A program made the position numbers and the translations under genes. Shown piece by piece: positions 28,410 to 40,771 of a DNA stretch of 64,000 nucleotides (positions are counted from its first letter, which is position 1; each line of letters opens with the position of its first letter). Location of the stretch: positions 2,803,001-2,867,000 of the forward strand of contig NC_058342.1 in the NCBI RefSeq assembly GCF_905475395.1. Reading direction: 5' to 3'. Under the pieces are notes generated by a model. That model made no database searches, was not told where the DNA came from, and was given only the letters and a program-made list of their open reading frames with translations. The DNA is from Chrysoperla carnea (lineage: Eukaryota; Arthropoda; Insecta; Neuroptera; Chrysopidae).

Positions 28410-30460
28410 CGTTCTATGGATCTTCCAGATTTGATTGATTTCATTTTCTTTCATTTTACATTAAATAATCTTGATGCTAATATGCTCCGAGAATTTGAAT
28501 TACGTCATTCAGACAAGGAAATTCCGTCATATACTGATCTTCTATAAATTAAACAAATATTCTTTGTCAAAACACAACTCTCAAATCTCAAAATGCATAC
28601 GACGCAGAGGGGAACATAATCTCGCAAATTGTCCATCGTATTTAAGAACGGAAGTGTTCGATAAATATCGTTATGTGCAATCACTCAATCGGTGTTTCAA
28701 CTAATTGGGTTCTCCTTTAAGAACGCAATGTGCTTCAAAAAATGTTTGTCGGAAGTGTGATTCAAACCAACATCATACTAGCCTACATCCAGGAGTTCAA
28801 CCACCGTTCAAGTCAGCTGCTAAAGCCTCTGTTTTGAATTCGATCACGTCTCCCTCCATTTCGGCTCCTCAACATCGGTAACGGTAATGACATCCCGGCG
28901 CTATCATGCACTTCATATGCCCAAAACCAAGGAATCTTACTGGACACAGCTCAAATTGTAATTCATACCCCTTGTGGTAACTATTTTTCCGTTCGGGCAC
29001 TTGTGGACCCTAGCTTCCACGTGTCAACCATTTCACTAGCATGTTCTCGTGCTCTGGTTTGACCTGGATTAAACCTACTTTAACTCAAATTTCTGGTATT
29101 GGCGCTACGGAAACCTCCTGCCACGGTACGGTTTCGTGCGTTTTGAAGTCTAAATATTCCGACATAAAAGTTTCTACAACAGCCTATGTCATGTCTACAG
29201 TTTCATTAAATTTACCCTCGATCAACTTGTCTCGCGAAGTCATCAGTCGCTTCGCTTCACTAAAATTAGCTAATACCTAATTTTACAGATCATTTTCTAA
29301 AAGGGGCTGATTTATTCCCCTCAATATTATCCTACACGGATTCACAACCCATTCAGGGATTTGCCGCCGCTATTAGAATTATTTTTGAGTGGTAAATTAT
29401 CGGTACCGTTGAGGGCAACCCCCCAACTCAACTCATTTCACTTCTGAGTACTGTTCAAATCAAAAATCAGCTTCAACATTTTTGGGAAACTGAAGAAGTT
29501 TCTGTTCCTATCCTATATAATCTATAAGATTCTCTGGCTGTACGCCATTTTAAAGATGTGATTCAACGGGTCGATACATTGTCGCTCTTCCGTTTCATCC
29601 GGGCAGCATACCTGTCCTTTGCAACAAGGAGCGCTGACTCGAATTCTTCATCAATTTTGAAAAGAGATTGTCCAAATGTCCTGAAAAATTTAAGGCTTAT
29701 ACTAATTTTTTATACGAACACATTGCACTGCAACACATGGCAGAGGCTACTAACGCATAGAGCTACATCATTTCCTATCATTCTGGCATTCTTTATTCCT
29801 TCCATTTCAATGCTATAGCCTTATGTTCTGGCATACGCATAATGTATCGACAGATTCCAGTATCCAGAAGATCGGTTACATCAGCACATCTTTTACCGAC
29901 CATCTTCTCAATCCGACGTCGTCGAATTTAATACCGTAACGAACGGTCTAGTTCCTTCAGCTTTTCTTGCAAAACGTTGCTTAAGACAATTAGTTATTGA
30001 CGAAGGCGATCCTTTTGCTTTGGCTTCTCAGGCCCCATTAAACAACACTTATTTTGATGACATTATTACCGGGGCTTCATCTTCTGGGGAAGTTTTGAGT
30101 TGCAAAAAAGGACCAGCAGCGATCCGTCTGTTTTGCCAATCTTCCTGTAGACAATATCGAACCCCGTTCCTTTTCAAAACAGAGACTGTTTTCAAAAGAC
30201 TTGGGCTGCTTTGGGACCCAACCACAGATAGTTTTCTGCCGAAAATGCATCCTGTAAAAATTATGGTTGGATCATGCATGTTAGGACAACCCTGTACCAC
30301 GACATATTTTTCAAATTTGGGTCGTCAATCAACAAAACATGCATCTTATACATTCGCATACCCCGCTTAGACGTGCTTTATGGTTTCATGATCCTACATT
30401 CACTTCGCAGCCTCTCGCCCAGTGGCCGCCTCCATTTTCATCGACAGCGCTCATAGGCAA
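28404..30460 (+). pseudogene. BEL/Pao element 1: degenerate gag-PR-RT remnant
   Basis: Fragments in several frames are in BEL/Pao order. They are a gag segment (MDLPDLIDFIFFHF), a CCHC-like knuckle region with LANCPSYLRTEVFDKY, and a protease-like domain followed by QISGIGATETSCHGTVS and STVSLNLPSINLS (~29040-29280). Then come linker segments such as LQHFWETEEVSVPI and the reverse transcriptase with FDDIITGASS (~30052) and TVFKRLGLLWDPTTD. Many stops and frameshifts are present; no integrase or LTR is found. The 5' part lies left of P1 at about 7900-8010. Confidence 0.7.
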
Positions 30461-31446
30461 CTTCAATCCTCTAAAATTATTTTTCAATTTTTTTTCACCA
30501 TTATATGTTTAAAATATCGATACTTTCAGTTTTTCCCCAAATTTATTTTTCCTTTTGTCGTGTTCCAAATATATTATACTTCGATGATTAATTTCCAATC
30601 ACTTTTGCCCGAATTTTAATACTCGAGAAAGACTTGGCAATCTTGTTAAAAGATGAGGAGGATCGTCACTTAGTTTTTTCGAGAGACGTAAGAAACGGAG
30701 CTCTAATTTAATAGCAAGTTCCTGTCGCGTTCGTTATTCTATTCTATAATTATTCTATCTAAAAACGTTTGTAGGTTTTGTCGAAATAATGAATAATTAT
30801 TTTACAGAATATTAAATCTTTGATTTATTAAAACAAAATTAAAACGATTATTAATATAATACAATAAAAATACAATGACATAATTTGAGCATTTATAAAT
30901 GATACCATCATCAGCTGATAACCATTAGCTGATGGAACCTGCTAACCATTTTAATACAGATGAACCAGCATTAATTAAACCTCTTTTTTATTTAGTAAGG
31001 CTATATGTTTGATGATGTAATTCTATAGACTTTAATAACGTTCTTATCTCTTGTATTTGTTGTCTTAATAATTTCATTTGTAATATGCATGTTGCTGCGT
31101 TAGAATTATTATGAGGTATCAGGTTACAGTAATTGTAAGATTTTTGAAAATTTTTTTTAGCCAATTCTGAATTATTTTTTAATATAGTAGTATTAGTGTA
31201 GTGGATTTAAGTTAATTTTTGGCTGCATACTTTTGCTTCGCCTAGTTTCTTGAAATATGCCCGATGATTTCAGTATTTGTTCCACCAGTATTTCTGGCAT
31301 CACGTGGGGTAGTAGTGTGGCATCGATTAGTGGGGGCGATATTTCCGTTATCTTGGTATAATAAGTCGAACCCGAAAAAAGTTTATTAATTCGAAGAAAA
31401 AGAAAAGGATTGGTGATACTTTATGATTAACTGGAAGTCTGTGTAG
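30461..31446. other. about 1 kb of AT-rich sequence, nothing recognised
   Basis: No ORF with recognisable similarity, no member of the window's repeat families and no RNA gene. Short T-rich tracts and one imperfect inverted repeat around ATCAGCTGATAACCATTAGCTGAT (two halves near 30911 and 30926). Confidence 0.5.
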
Positions 31447-31776
31447 AGTTTAAGTCTGTGGTTGACTTTAATCACTTATTTAGTCGAACATCATTTCCAA
31501 ACTGGACATAATTTTAAATTTGCTCAACGAACCGTTTTAGATTTAGAAAATAATTGGTTCAAAAGAAATGTAAGTGAAATTTTTCGCAAAAAAAGTAACA
31601 AAACAATTAATTTAAGAACAGACACCAATAACATAAGTTGCATTTATAACGAAATTGAATCATTTAATGCAAGAAACAGAGTCCAAAATGAATTGAACCT
31701 AACTGTTAGATCAGTGGTGACGCTGTTAGACTACGATTTAAAAGACATGTGTTCGAAACCGTATTCTATTTTTTAG
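31447..31776 (+). pseudogene. Penelope-like element C-terminal (GIY-YIG-linked) fragment
   Basis: The frame gives EHHFQTGHNFKF, then ENNWFKRNVSEI and RTDTNNISCIYN. This H..tGH.F / W.KR..sEi / TD..n....Y arrangement is what I expect from the end of the GIY-YIG endonuclease region of Penelope-like retroelements. The catalytic GIY...YIG part and the reverse transcriptase are missing. Confidence 0.6.
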
Positions 31777-31929
31777 CACAACCATAATACAATTTTTTAA
31801 AAATTTTTTAATTTATTTATTGGTTTTTAAGTGAGATTTGATAGTATGACGTATACTATCGCTCTGTATGACTTTCCAAAATTTAAAATCGATATTGCTA
31901 TAAATAACGAAAATATGAGGGTGTCTTCC

Positions 31930-32643
31930 GCTTAAATCCGACACACTGGATATTAGCAGTATTGGTTAATTGGAAGAACGTTCTCTGTTCTGACAGACCA
32001 TGAGCCATTAGAAAGTCTTAAAATTAAAGCAAGAACAGATGAAGAACTAGGCGATCTTGTATATTATCTTTCAAAATATAACTTAAAAGTAATTTATAGT
32101 CCGGGTAGAGATAATGTGGAAGCAGGCTCGTTATCGAGGAATTCAGTACTTGAAACATTTGAAATTAATAACGATATAATAATAATGCAAGAAATTGTAT
32201 ATGAGAAATATTTATATTTTTCAAGGCACATAAGGGGATCAAACGAATTTTTCTTTCTGAAAAAATAGACCGATTTTTCATTGCAAATTTGGTCATATTG
32301 GAGTTCACCTTACGTTACTAAAAATGCTCCCAAAATATTACTTTTACAAAATGCCCCAAAATGCAATTATTGCAATTCATATCACATTAGTAAGAAAAAT
32401 AAGTTTCGAAGGGGTCGACCTATTTAAATACTTTCTCATTTGGGTCAAGCAACTAGACCATATGAAATAATGTCTTTAGACCTAGTTAATGGATTTCGTG
32501 AGAATAATTCGTTATTTGCATATTTTGGCCGACCACTTTTCAATATTTGCATTTTGTTTGATTACGCTCGATTTGAGGATAGGCTTCGAGGTGGTTTGAG
32601 TGAAAAACAAACTTTGATTTACGAAATTATTGAACAAAAATGA
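31930..32643 (+). pseudogene. Ty3/gypsy-type RNase H and integrase remnant
   Basis: The first block carries the RNase H C-terminal signature (FSVLTDHEPLE) and a linker ending SPGRDNVEAGSLSRN. The second, after stops and an internal deletion, gives integrase-like ATRPYEIMSLDLVNGF and LSEKQTLIYEII. No zinc-binding HHCC or complete DDE triad remains. It is older and more degraded than the errantivirus-like element at 37123-48263 and is not closely related to it. Confidence 0.65.
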
Positions 32644-32775
32644 ATTCCACAATTGAAAATTAAATGTTTTAATTTGAACAAAAATATATATATAAACGAA
32701 TGCACAATAATTAATGCGACTAATTTACACAAAATATATAATTGATTTCACTACTGATTGCTTTGATAATTCAAG

Positions 32776-33112
32776 TTAATTACAGCCACGTGCACTCTCC
32801 ACTTTCGTGAACAACGATATGATACTGATGGCGGTCGGTATTCGTTGATCAAAAACACCTAGCGAGGAAGGTCTCGCTGATTGGCTGGCCCCCATTATGG
32901 TAGGAATGCTCAATTCATCAAACCACAGTTTCAGAGCCGATTTGAAATGACCATGTAAAGATAAAAAAAAGATATCATAAAAATTATGAATCGATTGAGA
33001 ATCGAACCCGGGGTCCTTTTGATTGCCAGCCAGATGAGCTATCGACTGCGTCACCACGACTAATGATATTAGAATACAAAAAACAATATTGATTGTAAAG
33101 ACTTTAAACATA
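32776..33112 (-). repeat. tRNA-derived SINE-like or LTR-adjacent sequence with a perfect B box
   Basis: On the minus strand, TAGTCGTGGTGACGCAGTCG leads into TAGCTCATCTGG (A-box-like), and GGGTTCGATTC (perfect B box) follows about 35 bases later near 33005. T-stem pairing is poor. It lies just beyond the 3' end of BEL/Pao element 2, so it could also belong to that element's LTR. The overlapping 118-codon ORF is not convincing as a protein. Confidence 0.45.
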
Positions 33113-33179
33113 CTCCCCCCCCCTTGCGCCAAATATTTGGAGCAAGGTATGATATTCCCTACCCTAGATACTTTTAGGT

Positions 33180-35449
33180 TTCTTCCTTGGATGTGGAGTC
33201 TATTATTGGGAGTAGACAGATATTGACGATGTGCCGTTTTAGGACCGAAGTAGCGGTCTTCAAGGTTACAACTCTAACTAGGTTGCCCGAGCCGGGGTGT
33301 AGTTCAATTACCCGTCCTAAGGGCCATTTTCATGGCGGATACCTCTCATCGAACACGAGAACTATAGCACCAATTTCGATATTTAATGACGGGAATTACC
33401 ACTTATATATCGCTTGTGTTTGTTGGAGGTATTCTCTCGACCACTTGACCCCAAAACTATCGATGATTTGTCGAGTAAGTTGCCAACGACTAAATCGAGA
33501 CACGGGAACGTTCTCCAAATTTAGTTCAGGAATAGAAGATAAAGGACCTCCGATAAGAAAGTGGCCTGGTGTTAGAACTGAGAACGGTAGTAAATTCTTC
33601 GTAAGTCAGTGATAAATTAAACCGACCACACGCTTTAAATGATGCAGAAGGGGGATTAAAATAGAAATCTGTCCCATCGTTTGCTAGCAATTTTCGGAGT
33701 TTTTGTGATTATGAGGATGCTGTAAGACGTTTGAGCTCCATATCAGCTCCACAAATGTTGTACCACAATCACTGGTGAGTGTTGAGCAAAGACTTCGACG
33801 TCCAGTGAATCGTATGTAGGCAGCTATGAAAGCATCGGCTGAGTAGTCTGATACTAACTCCAAATGAATTGCAGACGTTGCAGAGCAGATAAATAAACTA
33901 ACATAGCCTTTGTAACTCTTTGCATTCTTTCCACGCCAAGTTTTAATAAGGAATGGTCCAGCGTAATCCACCCCAGAATGTGAAAAAGGACGCGTTGGAG
34001 CTATTCGGCGAGGCGGAAGCTAATCCATAAGTTGTTGAGCTCTTTTACCTCCATAACGATAGCAGATGACGCACACAAAATCTCTTTTCGTACCGAAACT
34101 AAGCCCCCAAGGATCCGAAAGTGTTCTCGTATAGTGATACGGATAAGATATACGGATGCTTTATGTCATACTCTAGTGATGACTGATCTAGTCGATCAAC
34201 TAATCGAAGTAAACGGTCTTGATCCAGGAAAGGATTTATATTTCGAAGAGGACTAGAATTTGTGATGGATTGCTTCTTAATGAACTGCCTACTTGAATTC
34301 GAAAATGAAATACGTTGGGTAATGCCAACACCACAGTAACAAAGCTTCGTGAAGCTCGAGTGGAGAAAAATTTTTGAATACAGGGTTGATTTGATAGTGC
34401 GAAGCTGATTAAGAATCCCATGCAGGTTCCGGAATGATTTGTGATACATAGCTTTCCCTTCAGATCTCTGAAACTGCGGCTGATGAAGATGAGCAAATTC
34501 CTTCAGGCCATTGTTCTGCCGGTAGTGAGAGCCAATCAGGACCTTTCCACCAAAGTGGGTGGTTATTTAAAACCGTCGGTGAAATTCCTCGTGAGGCACA
34601 ATCAGCTGGATTTTCCTCTCCAGAAATAAATCTCCATCGAGTAGATGGTAGATGATCTTGAATAAAACTGACTCGATTTCGAACGAAAACCTTCCATTCA
34701 GAAGAGCAATAGGATGTAATTCAAGTTAAAACTGTGGATGATTCATCGATGGTTCTTTAGCATGACCTTTATGAAGAATGTTGGATAACACATTTGGAAC
34801 ATTGCTTATACATTTTTGAAGTGAAAAACAGCCAGCATTATAAAGACTATCTACCTCTTTAATGATTTGAGAGCATTCTGATAGAGAATCTGCTACACCG
34901 AAGATATCATCCACGTATGTTCCTTTATTAAGTGGTCCAATCTCTAATGGAAATTGATATCCATGGTCGATTATAAGTTGATTAATTGTCCGTAATGCCA
35001 AGAATGAAGCGCATACTAAACCATAAGTAACAGTTCGTTGATGAAACTATTGCAAGTTATTCTCTGAAAACCACAAAATTCTTTGTAGATCGCAGTCATC
35101 TTGATGAACGAGGATTTGTCGAAACATCTTTTCGATATCAGCAGCAAACACATATCGCTATTGCCGAAACCAGAGGAGCACATCGGAGATATTTGTTTGT
35201 AATTTAGCCCTGGTGTGAAGAATATCATTTAATGACACTCTAGTACAACTGCGATAAGATCCATTAAAGACAAATCGTAATTTAGTTGTCGAACTGACTT
35301 CTCGAAAAACTCCATAATGTGGAAGATAAAATGTTGGTTTCGTTTCCATTAATTTCGGTGATGCCTTTGAATTGTAATTAAGTACTTCGTACTTGCTAAA
35401 AATTCTGAGTATAAGTGATGACATTCAGAATTAGAGTTCAGCTTCCGTT
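33180..35449 (-). pseudogene. BEL/Pao element 2: RT to integrase C-terminus (3' part)
   Basis: Reading right to left: RT segments (STTKLRFVFNGS at ~35290, TYVDDIFGVADS at ~34910), scrambled RNase H/linker pieces, then integrase (MDYAGPFLIKTWRG at ~33960, SDCGTTFV at ~33770). It ends with the BEL/Pao integrase tail GRVIELHPGSGNLVRVVTLKTA-like codons near 33290 (read on the minus strand). Frameshifts and stops are frequent. At 35449 it is interrupted by P3; the missing 5' part resumes at 62346 on the same strand. Confidence 0.8.
35444..35449. repeat. 6-bp target site duplication of P3 (left), TCCGTT
   Basis: TCCGTT precedes AGTAGATAAGC and is repeated at 62346-62351 after CTATACTACT. Confidence 0.85.
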
Positions 35450-36058
35450 AGTAGATAAGCTATGCCGGTCCGGGCCCACTTTTGGTCATTTTTACATGTT
35501 CTTTCTTATGGGAAATTCTAAGGTTCATTTTGCACTTTTTTGTTCCTTTTTATGTAATGCTGGTTGCCTAACCTTAACGCATACTTACTAATTGTATACA
35601 AGTACAACCCATCTGAATCATACTTGTTAACACACTTACATCATACTCTTTACTTACCATTATTTGTAATTTAGCATACATAGCGTACGTTGGTATAATT
35701 GTCAACATAACTTCTTCATGTATTAACAGCGAATATTATTAATATTATATGGATTGCTTAAAAAAATTTTATTTACTACTATAAGTTTTGAACGCGGGCC
35801 CTCATAAGTGGAAGTCTACTATGCTAACCACTCCCCCACAAGACCTTGTTACAACATAGACAAAAAGTTAATAACTTAAAAACGTTTTTACAAAAATAAT
35901 TTAAAATATTATATTCATGAAGGTCAACAACTGTTATTAATTAATATTCAAGTATATTATTTATACATAGTTTTCAATATAATCTTTTTGAATGTAATTT
36001 GATATTTAATTGTTTGTTACGTATATATTTAAACATTTTAGTAGAAATCATTAATTTG
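35450..36058. repeat. type-1 terminal repeat at P3 left end
   Basis: Colinear with the outer 600 bases of P2 (10158-10790), including the tRNA-like block, then breaking off at ATTAATTTGAT where the 21-bp minisatellite begins. Confidence 0.85.
35780..35844 (-). ncRNA. tRNA-like sequence, P3 copy
   Basis: Third copy of the A/B-box block. The B box here is GTTCAAAAC, still matching GWTCRANNC. It retains the long G run like the P2 right arm. Confidence 0.45.
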
Positions 36059-36059
36059 A

Positions 36060-36260
36060 TGACCTGTTTAATACTGGTCTGTATCTGTTTAATACTGGTC
36101 TGTATCTGTTTTATACTGGTTTTGACCTGTTTAATACTGGTCTGTATCTGTTTAATACTGGTTTTGACCTGTTTAATACTGGTCTGTATCTGTTTAATAC
36201 TGGTTTTGACCTGTTTAATACTGGTCTGTATCTGTTTAATACTGGTTTTGACCAGTTTCC
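36060..36260. repeat. 21-bp minisatellite, short array
   Basis: About nine CTGTTTAATACTGG units with alternating TCTGTAT and TTTTGAC spacers, the same family as 8287-9157. It begins precisely at the break in the type-1 terminal repeat. Confidence 0.9.
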
Positions 36261-36685
36261 TAGCCTAGACTTTACCTATAATACATCGTTTATTATAAAA
36301 TACATCGAGATTTGTAAACATTTTACATCGTTCTAAATTCACACACAAGTATGTTGATGTATTTACAATTTATACTTTCCAAGTACCAGACAATTGTGAC
36401 GTCAGCCATCAGAACAACCATCGCGTGATCCTCTTTGGCCAATGATATTGGCGTATTTTATCACCAAATTTGGACAACTAAAAATAATAAAATCCTTCCA
36501 AAAACAAAATTAAATTAAAAATTATAGAATAAAAGACCCAAATCAAAAAAAATCCATTAAACTCTACTATTTCTTAATTTTAAATTCGAAATTATTCAAA
36601 ATTTTCTGTCATCGTTAAGCGAAACTTATATGTTTCCAATTTACTGCAATAATAAATAAAATAATAATAATATAAAAGTCACTTT
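36261..36685. other. noncoding segment with CRE and CCAAT boxes
   Basis: AT-rich except for a GC-richer island at about 36395-36455 that contains TGACGTCA, GGCCAATGATATTGG (facing CCAAT boxes) and ATCGCGTGATC. This could be a displaced element promoter. No ORF. It joins the truncated pPolB at 36686. Confidence 0.5.
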
Positions 36686-37118
36686 GGAAATTTTCCCTGT
36701 ACGCGTTAGTTCGAACACTGCGGGGCATCATCTACTGGCTGTGGAGAATGGGAACAGTCACCACTTTGGCTGGATAAAAAATTTAGCAAAGTTGAGTCGA
36801 TCGGGTGTAACAAAATACAAGAATAAAATTTATTTATGTGATCGATGTCTCAACTATTTTGCTACAGAAGTCAAACTCCAACAGCATTCAGTAAATTGTG
36901 GTGAAAAAGCAGCGGTGCGGGTACGAATGCCTGAAACTGATGACGAGCGGTTCGTTGAGTTCAAAGATTTCAACAGCAAGGAACGTGTTGAGTATATGGT
37001 GTACGCTGACTTTGAGGCACTATTGGTACCACAGGACCATGAACACATGGAAACGGATCATGAGTCTTATACAAAAAATATTCAAAAACATATACCCTAC
37101 AGTGTGGGGTATTATGTA

Positions 37119-37122
37119 CATT
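37119..37122. repeat. 4-bp target duplication of the provirus, CATT (left)
   Basis: CATT lies directly before the LTR start TGTTGTATAAC and recurs at 48264-48267 directly after the LTR end ATATATCA. Confidence 0.85.
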
Positions 37123-37986
37123 TGTTGTATAACCCACAAACAATAAGGCCCATTGTATTAAATCACTTAGTAAGCAAAATATTATTTTATTAATACTTAA
37201 TAAGCATAATATTATCTAATTAACTATTATATGTGGATCACCCACACTTAAAATAATACAATGTATATATTTAATTAATCACTTCTTTTTAACACGTAAG
37301 ATAAATAAAAATACAATGTATATATTTAACTAATCATTTCTTTTAAAACGTAAGATAAATAAAAATAAAAATAATAAACAATAATATTATAAACGAAATA
37401 GAATGTAATTCCAAGAATAGACATAACATAAGGGCAAGAGATCAAACTATCAAAATTAATAATCGTTATGACTATTCTTCGAAATTTGAAATAATGCACA
37501 TGTAATCAGAATTTGAAAACAAAGAAAACCTTTATCTAAAACAGTATAAATACCAAACATCCAAACAAGCCAAACTCATTCCTAAGTCAATTCTTAAATT
37601 CTCAAGTCAAATTTTAAGTCATTCTTAATTAAATATTTGTCAACGACATTACGTTCAATTATTGTTAAAGTGTTCAATATATTATTATTTTGCAAATAAT
37701 AAAATAATCAACTTAAATAAAATTAATTAAAAATTATTCAAAGTTTTATTATTGCAACAACGCCTTAAAAGTAAAATTAAATACAAATACAACGAGCACT
37801 AAAATTATCATCAACTTTATTCAAAAGAAAAACTATCAACATCAAGTGGAAGAAACATTTAACATTGACTAAGAATCGCTCGATGTCAATTGTCGAGTGT
37901 AAATAATTCATTGACTGGTGACAGCGAAACTGCAACGCAAGAACCAAAAACCTTTTGGTATATTGGAACAACTCCGGGATATATCA
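37123..37986 (+). repeat. 5' LTR, 864 bp
   Basis: It starts TGTTGTATAACCC and ends GGGATATATCA (TG...CA). TATAAA is at 37545-37550, with a TCATT initiator-like site near 37576, and A-rich polyadenylation-like AATAAA sites downstream. A TGG-initiated primer-binding-site candidate (TGGTGACAGCGG) lies 11 bases past the LTR, at 37998. Confidence 0.9.
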
Positions 37987-39226
37987 GAAACAATTTTTGG
38001 TGACAGCGGTGGGATACGCAAAAGGAATTATTGGAAATCACGCAACCAATAATACTCAACTGCAACAAGGAATATCCACTGGATTGAGGTGAAACCGAAC
38101 AAATACATACCTGCGACGTCACTCCCCAATCACCGGACTTCCTCCACACCCACAACTACAGCTACAAGATCACATCACCCAAGTGGAACGTCAAATCCGT
38201 TGAAAGCAAACCGACCTAACTGGAACGTCAATTCCACTGGAAACCGACCTAATTGGAACGTCAATACTTCAACAGGAACTACCGACCACATATTTGGACC
38301 GTCGATCCTGTACAACCTCACTTACTGGAAAATATCATACCGACTCGAAGCAAAGTAGGACGTCACTGTAAATTCTGGTAATCGTGAGTACAAAAACAAA
38401 TTTTATTTTATACATTTTTATATTTTTTTATTACGAGGAAACATATTTAAAGAAAAGCTATTAAAGCTAATTAATTATACGCCATTGCCTATTATCAAAA
38501 CAGCATAGGAACCCAGAATTATAAGGGAAGGTCTATTTTTATGTGTTAAATTTTACACAAGCAAATTTTATATTTTAAATACTCCAAGTAGAGTTTATTT
38601 TGTGCATACATGTTTTTTCATATAACCCAAAAATTAAAAAGGGAAAAATATTTTATTAATTATTATACGCCACAGCCTGTTATTTCAAAAGCACAGGAAC
38701 CCATAATGTAGGGAAGGTCTTTATTACATTATACGCCAAAGCCTGTTATTATAAAAGCACAGGAACCCATAATATAGGGAAGGTCTTTTATTACATTATA
38801 CGCCAAAGCCTGTTATTTTAAAAGCACAGGAACCCAAAATAAAGGGAAGGTCTTTTATTAATTTACTTAATACTCTATGCACATTTATTCCTCGAATTTA
38901 TAATACTTAATCGAATTTATAATACTTATTCGAATTTATAATATTTAATCGAATTTATAATATTTAAACAAATTTATGCATACGCATTTTAAAAAAAAGA
39001 AAATATATTTCAAGTTATTATAGTATTCTAAAATATTTTTTTTTTTAATTTATTAACTAAATTTAAAATTGACTAAATTGAAAAATATCATTTCTATATA
39101 TTATTGTCTAAAAATATTAAATATTATTCTTTTATTTGAAAGCAAAACCTTATATAAATTATTAAATTTTTACAAATTATTTTATAAATAAAATTATTAA
39201 ACAAAATTGCTTTCAAACCATATCAC
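37987..39226 (+). other. provirus 5' leader with tandem repeats
   Basis: A 1.2-kb untranslated leader. It holds a short repeat of GGAACGTCAA.TCC (three times near 38180-38265). It also holds four copies of a roughly 60-66-bp unit with landmarks TATACGCCA, GCCTGTTAT, AGCACAGGAACCC and GGGAAGGTCT (beginning near 38477, 38663, 38729 and 38797). The last three are tandem. No long ORF; the role is unknown. Confidence 0.7.
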
Positions 39227-40297
39227 ATGCCAAAGAAAGGTCACTTAGTTAAAATAAAAATGGCACCACCAGTCGAAAGTACCACAGCGACAGCAACAAT
39301 AGATCCAAAACAATGGATATGGATGTTATCAATGATCAAAGAATTCAATGGTAAAGATATTCAAAGTTTGGAAGAATATCTCAACAGCGTAAATACTGTG
39401 AAACAATTAATTGGAACAGATAACACAATGTTAAATGAAAAATTAGCTATCTGTGCATACAATAAAATACCAGCAAATACAGCATTGGAATTGGGATACG
39501 AATCGCCACCAGCATGGGACACATTAAGAACCAAGTTACAACAAATATATGGGGATAAGACTCATATGGACTTACGTATGGAACGGTTAGAAACCGCAAG
39601 ACAACTTCCATCTGAAAATGTTACGGAATATTATACGAGATTGAAGCAATTGGGAGACAAATGCGTTGTCTGTCTTAAACAATCCACACCCGCTGCTTCC
39701 TTACCGTATGAAGCCGCCATGATCAGAAGAACTTGTTTACGAAGATTCATTTACCACAGTCAACCCGAGATATCAAGAGTATTGCGAATTGTATCAAAAC
39801 TCGAATCATTGGAAGAAGCTTATACAAGAGCATTAGAAGAAGAATCGGCACAAAAAATTTATCAAGTCGCTTATAAAGAAAGAAATAAACCCAAGCTGTA
39901 TTGTACAAAATGCCATATGAATAATCATACATGGAAGACATGTAGACGTAAAAATTATAACAATTAACAATACAATAAAAACAATGGTACTTCGAACAAT
40001 TATAATAAAACAAACAACAATACAAATCGTAACAATACGAATATTGAAAATACTGCGCCAAAGACTTGTTTGTATTGTAAAAAAGTGGGTCATACAATTG
40101 ACAATTGTTTTAAAAAATTAAATAATGAAAAATATAGAAATCAAGCAGCTATTAATACTGTCATTGAAGATATGGATAATTTAAACTTGAACCAGGGAAC
40201 TGTCGAGATGTCCGTCAGCCAACCCCGAATTGTAGACATCAACAAAATCCAATCGAATCTATATACCATAATCATAAAAGAGGAACCATATGGATAG
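39227..40297 (+). pseudogene. provirus gag, one in-frame stop
   Basis: From ATG 39227 (an alternative at 39257 gives MAPPVES) the frame encodes a helical capsid-like region (LRTKLQQIYGDKTHMDLRME). Two CX2CX4HX4C zinc knuckles follow: CTKCHMNNHTWKTC before, and CLYCKKVGHTIDNC after, a TAA at 39965-39967. Both sides of the stop are in the same frame, so this is a single nonsense change or a readthrough site. Gag ends at 40297 and pol continues in the -1 frame. Confidence 0.85.
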
Positions 40298-40771
40298 AAA
40301 CTCCAAATACGGATTCTATCAAAGGCAATTTTAAATTATTAGTGGACACGGGAGCATCAATTTCAATAATCAAGCACGAAACTCTACATAACCAATGTGC
40401 ACGGGATTATCGAACACTACATCATATTAAGTTAGGAGCACTACCTTCAAACAGCAAAACATTTACTATTGGAAAAGCGTTAATATTATTAAATGGTTTA
40501 ACGTATACTCCATATATAATAACTGCTGAAGATGCGAATCTTGATTATGATGGAATTATTGGAAATGATTTTCTACGTCAAAATAATGCCGTGATCGACT
40601 ATCATCAAAAACTATTAATATTAAATAATAATGCCTGTTATAAATTATGTATGGACGAAATGGAACCTCACATTTATTTTACCCCGACAAATCGGATAAA
40701 TGAAATTTATAAAAGTGTTAGATTGGAACACTTAAATAAAGAATTAAAACAAGAAGTTTTTGAATTATTAA

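Noticed and set aside
32776..33132. 118-codon minus-strand ORF
   Set aside because: It overlies a tRNA-like SINE or LTR segment and encodes no recognisable protein.
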